From NCBI RefSeq assembly GCF_050948215.1, contig NC_135153.1, forward strand, positions 8,522,058 through 8,586,057: DNA of 64,000 nt, given 5' to 3'. The translations under genes and the position numbers were made by a program. The notes under the pieces were generated by a model. The model made no database searches. It was not told where the DNA came from and saw only the letters and a program-made list of their open reading frames with translations. This DNA is from Halictus rubicundus. Its lineage: Eukaryota; Arthropoda; Insecta; Hymenoptera; Halictidae. Shown here one piece after another: positions 58,801 to 64,000 of the stretch (its first letter is position 1; each line of letters opens with the position of its first letter).

Positions 58801-59257
58801 TCCTCAAGAATGTCAATGTCACCTTCAGACATCGCTGTTACGTTTTATGGGTGCATAACGTGTAGCGTTTGACATATCGATGGATGTTCATCCTTTATTC
58901 GTAAAGTTGGGAGATGAATCCACCAGAATCGATAGTTCGGAACTACCGATCGTTCGCTTACGTCAAAGTTCACGGAGTATATAATCAAATTTCAATTGCA
59001 AGCTGTTACGAAATTTATAATTAATTAGAAGTGAACAGTAGCTTGCGATCCATTGCTATTCCAAAGCGATTGGCGAAGCTTATCGCACCGCATTTGGAAA
59101 ACAATTACGTAATTTATAGGACTTTAAGGTAGCAATAAAGCTTTGCTTAATGAATTTTCTATCAAACACGGAAAACGTTCATCGATTAAACAAAGAAAGC
59201 GAAATTGAGAGTGGCCAAATGTGTACGCAAAAAATACGTATGCAAACTTTTATAACA
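55832..59257. other. Spacer with an ACAGAGTGTCC-type repeat start
   Basis: ATACAGAGTGTCCCAAAAAT at 56712 begins an ACAGGGTG-class repeat of unknown length. Open frames of 60-140 codons throughout show no recognised family. AT-rich. Confidence 0.4.
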
Positions 59258-59482
59258 TTAACACTAGAACTACCGAACCAGTCAAAATGACTGGTGGATG
59301 ATTTTTTCTTTCACGATTAGTGAAACTATGAAAACGTTTTCACGAGAAATTTTTTAATATATCTCTTCTTTGGAGTACATGTTACCATAAAAATCGTATG
59401 AAACCTCAGCAAATTCAATCTTGCTGTTATCGTAAAGGGATAAGTCTATGTCACGCTTAGGGTTCGGTAGTTCTAGTGTTAA
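59258..59482. mobile_element. piggyBac-type MITE, TTAACACTAGAACTACCG family
   Basis: Perfect 22-base inverted termini beginning TTAACACTAGAACTACCG and ending CGGTAGTTCTAGTGTTAA, both with TTAA. A palindrome CCAGTCAAAATGACTGG follows the left end, as in the 39338 copy (GGTCAAAATGACC). Confidence 0.93.
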
Positions 59483-60981
59483 TGAGCTGTAACGTTTATC
59501 AAAGCTAAAGTGTCAAATATTTTTGCCAAAGCATAGTTATCGAAAAACGGTTCATAAAGCAACATTGGCTATGGTGTTACATGCTTTAAAATTCAGGTAT
59601 TACATACGCCGGGAACGTATTACCACGTTTCCTCAACGTCTGTGATATCATTTAAAAATCAATATTCAGTTTATTCGATAAAATTTGAATATGTTAAGCT
59701 CCCCCCTTCGCATCCCATAAAGTTTTGGAGGATTTCATTTTTATAGTAACTACAACTCCTTCGAGTTTATTTTACGCGATCCTTTCGAAGAAGCTTTCTA
59801 TTACCCGCATATTTTAAAATAATTTATAACTCACAACTTTCCGATAATCTCTCGCAAAGTTTTATCGCAAAGATTTAGTTTGACACGAATAATATGGAAG
59901 ATCTTAATATGATTGTAATCAATTTACATGTAATATTGAAATACTTCATTGCAAACCTAATTTAGTTACACGCAGCCAAATCAGATGAAAATATTAATAA
60001 ACGCGTGAAATCGAAATATTAATTATTCTAATACGCAGGGAAATCTAGTAGCCGTGTCCACGATAATCTACGTCTACTTTAAACTACTACCTCGTTAGGC
60101 TACTTTAACACGGGTACACTGTGAAATGGAAAATAGTAAATTGCAAGACTCGAGATTTCAATTACCTTGGTATTCCGTTTTATATATACTATTAAATATC
60201 TACCCCGAGCTAATGTTCCAGGCGTGTGGTTTTTTGGTGTTTTCATTGTAGTGAAACGAGCTTTATTCGACGTCTGATAAAGCTGCGGCTCCGTGAAATT
60301 ATCTATCAAAGATGTTCTCTTTACAACACATGAATATACCGTAAGATTCGCGGCATTTTCTGTCAGTGCTGGCGACACGTTAATTAAACTAACGCAAAAT
60401 TTTCTAATTGGGAAGATAAATTCAGCGAAGTTGAACCTGGAGTTGCGCGCCTCGATTAAGAAGCACTTGCGAAATTAATTAGCCATTATCTCGAAAGCCG
60501 TAACAAACGATATACATAAAGTGGACGTAGCAACTTCGAACAGTTTCTCATCTCTTGATCAACCGCCCGATCGATTGAAGATAATCGATTCGACTCTGAG
60601 AAATGAATCGAAGGGAACGCAGGGAATCCGAAGGGTTCCGAGTTCGATGATTGCCACAGGTAATTCAATCCTCGCGATAAGAAAAGCGGCAAAAAGTGTA
60701 TACGAAATATTTACTATTTTCCGTCGTCGCTACGCTTGGAATTGGCCAGAATTTTTTATTGGTCCTCGGGAAAATTTGAAAGCCTTGGCCAGAACCGATA
60801 TATACGAGATGAAGGAAAAAACAAGTGGCTACTACTACAGAAATACGATTTCTATGTGAACGTACGTTGATCGTACAGGGTGCCGACGTTGCTGCTGACG
60901 TTGACGACGCTGTCCTACCGTTCAAGGAACTTGGAGGAGTGAGGAAAAGCTGCTCTTTTTCTTTGTGGTATTCTCGCTCCC
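59483..60981. other. Spacer without recognised gene
   Basis: Opposed open frames at 60486-60925, reaching 112 codons, show no known domain or clear splice structure. GC rises toward 60.9 kb. Confidence 0.4.

Positions 60982-60982
<1 letters not shown>

Positions 60983-61023
<41 letters not shown>
60983..61023. repeat. (CT)n microsatellite
   Basis: About 20 CT units, followed by degenerate CT-rich sequence to about 61070. Confidence 0.95.
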
Positions 61024-61026
<3 letters not shown>

Positions 61027-61132
61027 CTTTACCTCGCTATCTCCCTTCACTTTCTCTGTCTCTGGCAGCACTTCACCGTTGACACTGGTGTCTGGTCTCT
61101 CCTTGTCTCGTGCTGTCGTTCGTTCTTTGTCA

Positions 61133-61511
61133 CTAAAACGCGAGAAACAACATAGCGGCGGCTACGTCGTCCTCGAGGAAAGCGTTCCCAGTTGGTGAAG
61201 AGACGGCGGCGAAGGGTACGACGACGAAACGCAACACCGCACCGGTACCACGGGGTGGACTGAAGTCCCTACGAGTGCTGATCAGACTCTTATAGCTTGC
61301 GTCGGAGGCGCAAGCGCTCGTCGAACTTCGCCGCCTAGGGATGGGCCGGTACATTTCGAAAAGAGGTGTTGATCCTCTCTCCTCTCGACCGATCGACTTT
61401 TCATCGTCGGATGAGCTACGAAGACGACTCTCGATAATCTGCCTTACACGAACAATGATTTCTCGTGTTTTCATAGTTTTCCTTTTCGTTGAAAAATCTT
61501 ACTACATTTTC
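61133..61511 (-). CDS. Doubtful GC-rich open reading frame, possibly an exon
   Basis: On the - strand a CpG-rich stretch with ATG at 61474 stays open for 113 codons, with a basic/serine-rich N-terminal part (VRVRQIIESRLRSSSDDEKS). An acceptor CTATTACAG ends at 61512. Joined in phase 0 to the exon ending at 61798, translation would stop after about 31 codons in a different frame, so the two pieces do not obviously belong together. No family was recognised; it may be 5' UTR or accidental. Confidence 0.2.
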
Positions 61512-61797
61512 CTGTAATAGGGTCACGCGAGAAACACGGAAACAAATATTAAAACCGATCGGAATTATTAGCTAGGAGACACAGGAGATAGGCTGAATTA
61601 AGACGTACCTTTAACATGTTCGTCGCCGCGTCACCCATATGTGGTGAACGAAATTATTTTGTTTTAAAATGAATTTTCGCGTTGATATGTTCATTGTACT
61701 AAACTTGATTAGGATCTGTAACATGCAAGAAAGTTGGAGGATTACTCAGTATCATACATTTAATTTTTTGCAATTTTTATTTCATTAAATAACTTAC

Positions 61798-61974
61798 TTT
61801 GATTTTATGGAATTTTTGGGCGTTCAAAGTGTTGAGAAAGAACGGGTTGGCTTCGACACAATTGGAAGGAAACGCAGGGGCCTCTTCAGCCATCGAAATA
61901 AGAACAGGAGCCGCGTCGATTTCCGGAAACCAAGAGGGTGGTCGAGGGATGCACGAGGACCAAGGCACCCACAC
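61798..61974 (-). CDS. Possible first coding exon of an unidentified gene
   Basis: On the - strand an open frame ends at a strong donor, AAA then GTAAGTT (61797-61791). ATG at 61974 or, more likely, 61893 gives MAEEAPAFPSNCVEANPFFL and then NTLNAQKFHKIK before the donor. Raised GC and the good donor are the only support; no family was recognised and no downstream exon could be joined confidently. Confidence 0.3.
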
Positions 61975-62399
61975 CGACCGAACACATTGCTCGCGATAAC
62001 ACCAAACTCAAGAAATCACCGCCATAGTAAAAACCACACCCGCACGGTCCAGCCCGAGGACACAAACTGACACGGTGGATGGAAGCAGCACCCCGACGAC
62101 GGATCGAACAAAGGACCGATAAACAATACGCTGACGACTAATTTTCACACAAAGACCTATATAGGTGAAGGTGCGATATCAACGGAAAGGAGATTTCGAA
62201 GAATCAATGCGTTCAGCTCACAATAATGCTGACCCAGCGATGATGTCGTCTACAAGGTGCTGGAAATCGGATGATCCAATGAAAAGGAAAGTGGCAAGGG
62301 AGGGAAAAGGGCACGATCTGGGCCCCCACCAATATCTACCCTAGAACAAAGGAATAGTCCGTCTACAAAAAGGGGCGACAGTTCCTCATCATAAGTAAT

Positions 62400-62660
62400 T
62401 CAGTCAAGAGAAGCCAGTCAACCGAGAGGAATGAGTCAGTTAGTAAACAGGAGTCAGTCAATCAAGAGTCAATCAGGAAGAGTCGGTCAGTCGGTCAGAG
62501 AACAATCAACCGTCAGTCAATCAACAATCGGATCAGTAAATCGAGAGAAGTCAATCGATCAACTTTCAGTCCAGCAAGAAGAGCCGATCAGTCAAGAGAA
62601 GTGTCAACCAGTCGGGCAATTAAACAGTCAATGCTCAAGTCGGACAAGCCTGAATGAAGT
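62400..62660. repeat. Degenerate AGTCARTC-rich tract
   Basis: Many copies of AGTCAGTCAATC-like words at irregular spacing (such as GAGTCAGTCAATCAAGAGTC). Similar tracts occur near LTR ends of some insect retrotransposons, but no LTR boundaries, primer site or coding region was found. The 124-codon S/Q-rich frame over it is a product of the repeat. Confidence 0.55.
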
Positions 62661-63040
62661 CAGCGAGATCCCAGTGCACCCTGCGCGAATCCGAACTCAG
62701 TGTCAAAGGCCCGTAAACCCGCCTGAACCTTCTCGACCTTCTCGTCGAACAGCTAAACGAGCGAATCGGAATGCGAAGAATGTAAGCGTTCACAATTACC
62801 TTTAACGATTGTATTAGCCGAACACATGTGGGAAATATATCGTTAGTTAACAAACATTTCGGCTCTCCATTTAATTACAAACCGACCTCAACTTCAACTT
62901 CGGCCGTCCTTTAAAGTTTTCGTTGAAAGATTCACGGATCACAGATTTTTATATAAACTTTATAATTAAATAATAAACAAGAAGATCGGTCACGCCTCGA
63001 GCCATTTACCTGTTTAGTATACTCACGATGTACGCGGTAT
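62661..63040. other. Spacer without assigned feature
   Basis: No feature was recognised. Confidence 0.35.
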
Positions 63041-63175
63041 GTATATCGCAAGCCACGAGTATGACTCGTGTTGTTTACGTACGAACGTGATGCCACGGGT
63101 CTGGCTCGTGCTTATTGTTTTTGGCCCAAATTTCTTACCACGCGTCTCACTCGTGGTTGTAGGCCAAAGGGTTAA
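63041..63175. mobile_element. piggyBac-type MITE end with repeated CCACGNGTNTNRCTCGTG palindromes
   Basis: Three imperfect palindromes spaced about 40-60 bases apart (CCACGAGTATGACTCGTG, CCACGGGTCTGGCTCGTG, CCACGCGTCTCACTCGTGG), followed by AAAGGGTTAA. The unit resembles CACGAGTCAGACTCG in the element at 33027. The left TTAA end was not identified. Confidence 0.55.
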
Positions 63176-63613
63176 TCAATCAATTAAAATATTAAAGTTT
63201 TCTCTAACTGTTTTCATCGTCTCAATTTCCCGAACCGAAACCGGTGAATGCAGGTAGGTTAAAAAAAACTGTGTCCAATATTATCTAAATGCGTTGTTTG
63301 TCCTTCCTGGGACGTAACGCCCGTTGCCCGGTGCCGAATCCGGCACAGTTTCGGTTTCACCTGCCCGACGATATCGTACTCCCTTTGCAATCATAACAAT
63401 TGCAAATTCGTTTGGATTCTGCAGTTCCAAGTGCTTTTGCAAATTAGTATGAATGGTCCTATAAATATTATATTATTTTTTCCATATTGAAGTAATACAT
63501 TTGTTGTAATTTTTATTATAATCCTGCCAGCAAATTCGCTGGAATTATACAGCACAAGGTGATACGGTTCAACTAGACCTAACTGCACGCACTTGTCGCC
63601 GAATTGCCTCGCG

Positions 63614-63615
<2 letters not shown>
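63176..63615. other. Spacer without assigned feature
   Basis: No gene or repeat recognised. The patch around 63310-63375 (GTAACGCCCGTTGCCCGGTG) is GC-rich. Confidence 0.35.

Positions 63616-63646
<31 letters not shown>
63616..63646. repeat. (CT)n microsatellite
   Basis: About 15 CT units, then degenerate CTC/TCA-rich sequence to about 63780. The open frame through it is compositional. The rest of the window to 64000 shows no feature. Confidence 0.95.
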
Positions 63647-63648
<2 letters not shown>

Positions 63649-64000
63649 CTCTCACACGTTCTCTCGCGGTCTTCCCTCATTCGACCTATCGCTCATTCCG
63701 TTTCAATCATTAGCTCACTTTCCGTAACTCTCGTTCGCCAACTTTCTTTCTCACTCACTCGCTCACTGTCTCATACAGGCACCACACATTTAGACTTATA
63801 TTCAAATATGATAACTTTACGTACCGTAATGATCGCTGTGCAGTTTTTGATCGAACATTGTAATCTTCTGTCGTCATCGCACAGTTTGAAATAGTTTCTC
63901 AGAATATCGCACTTTTTCCTGCCCGTTGTAATAATTCTCGTCCACTCACTACAATTATCAACTTCTCGGCCAGTTATAATCGGTTTAATTTCTGTTATCG

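Noticed and set aside
62400..62805. LTR retrotransposon or S/Q-rich gene
   Set aside because: No LTR pair, primer-binding site or reverse transcriptase was found; the frame follows from the AGTCAATC repetition.
1..64000. CRISPR arrays, bacterial operons, prophage
   Set aside because: Split genes, insect MITEs and base composition show eukaryotic nuclear DNA; no regularly spaced direct-repeat array of that type exists.

Overview
The window is insect nuclear DNA. It is AT-rich, with multi-exon genes that have consensus GT-AG introns and long gene-poor spacers full of short non-autonomous DNA transposons. Repeat families with TTAACACTARAACTACCR-type termini, mariner relics and the two gene types point to a hymenopteran (bee, ant or wasp). 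This is an inference; the species cannot be fixed from the sequence alone.

Two genes are well supported. At the left edge on the + strand are the last eleven exons (583-4272) of a holocarboxylase synthetase / biotin-protein ligase; its 5' end lies outside the window. A second, diverged copy of its terminal exon follows 335 bases downstream (4608-4767), still open and still with a splice acceptor. On the - strand a complete 15-exon metabotropic-glutamate-receptor family gene runs from 24951 to 11636. All exon phases agree, and the predicted protein is 938 residues. Its ligand pocket keeps the residues that hold the amino-acid backbone, but has leucine where glutamate receptors have the lysine that holds the glutamate side chain. 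This points to the insect mXR (mangetout) subtype rather than a true glutamate receptor. The two genes converge, and nothing in sequence or context suggests they work together.

From 25 to 64 kb I find no convincing host gene. The only candidate is a possible short first coding exon near 61.8 kb on the - strand. The region holds transposon relics: a mariner transposase with frameshifts and stops (44.7-45.1 kb) and a Tc1-like transposase fragment (31.5-31.9 kb). It also holds many MITEs: TTAA-flanked piggyBac-type families, a CAGTGTCGCCAGAT hAT-type family, TA-flanked mariner/Tc1 types, ACAGGGTG-type elements, and one MITE carrying an internal minisatellite. Several are nested, and one nested insertion can be compared with an empty relative elsewhere in the window. 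Several MITE copies carry the palindrome GTCACGTGAC, an E-box/CLEAR-type site, so transposition has scattered six copies of it here.

No rRNA, tRNA, CRISPR or clearly novel multi-gene system was seen. The most unusual items are the duplicated biotin-ligase terminal exon, the altered receptor pocket, the long hairpin at 5.0 kb and the GTCACGTGAC-carrying MITEs.
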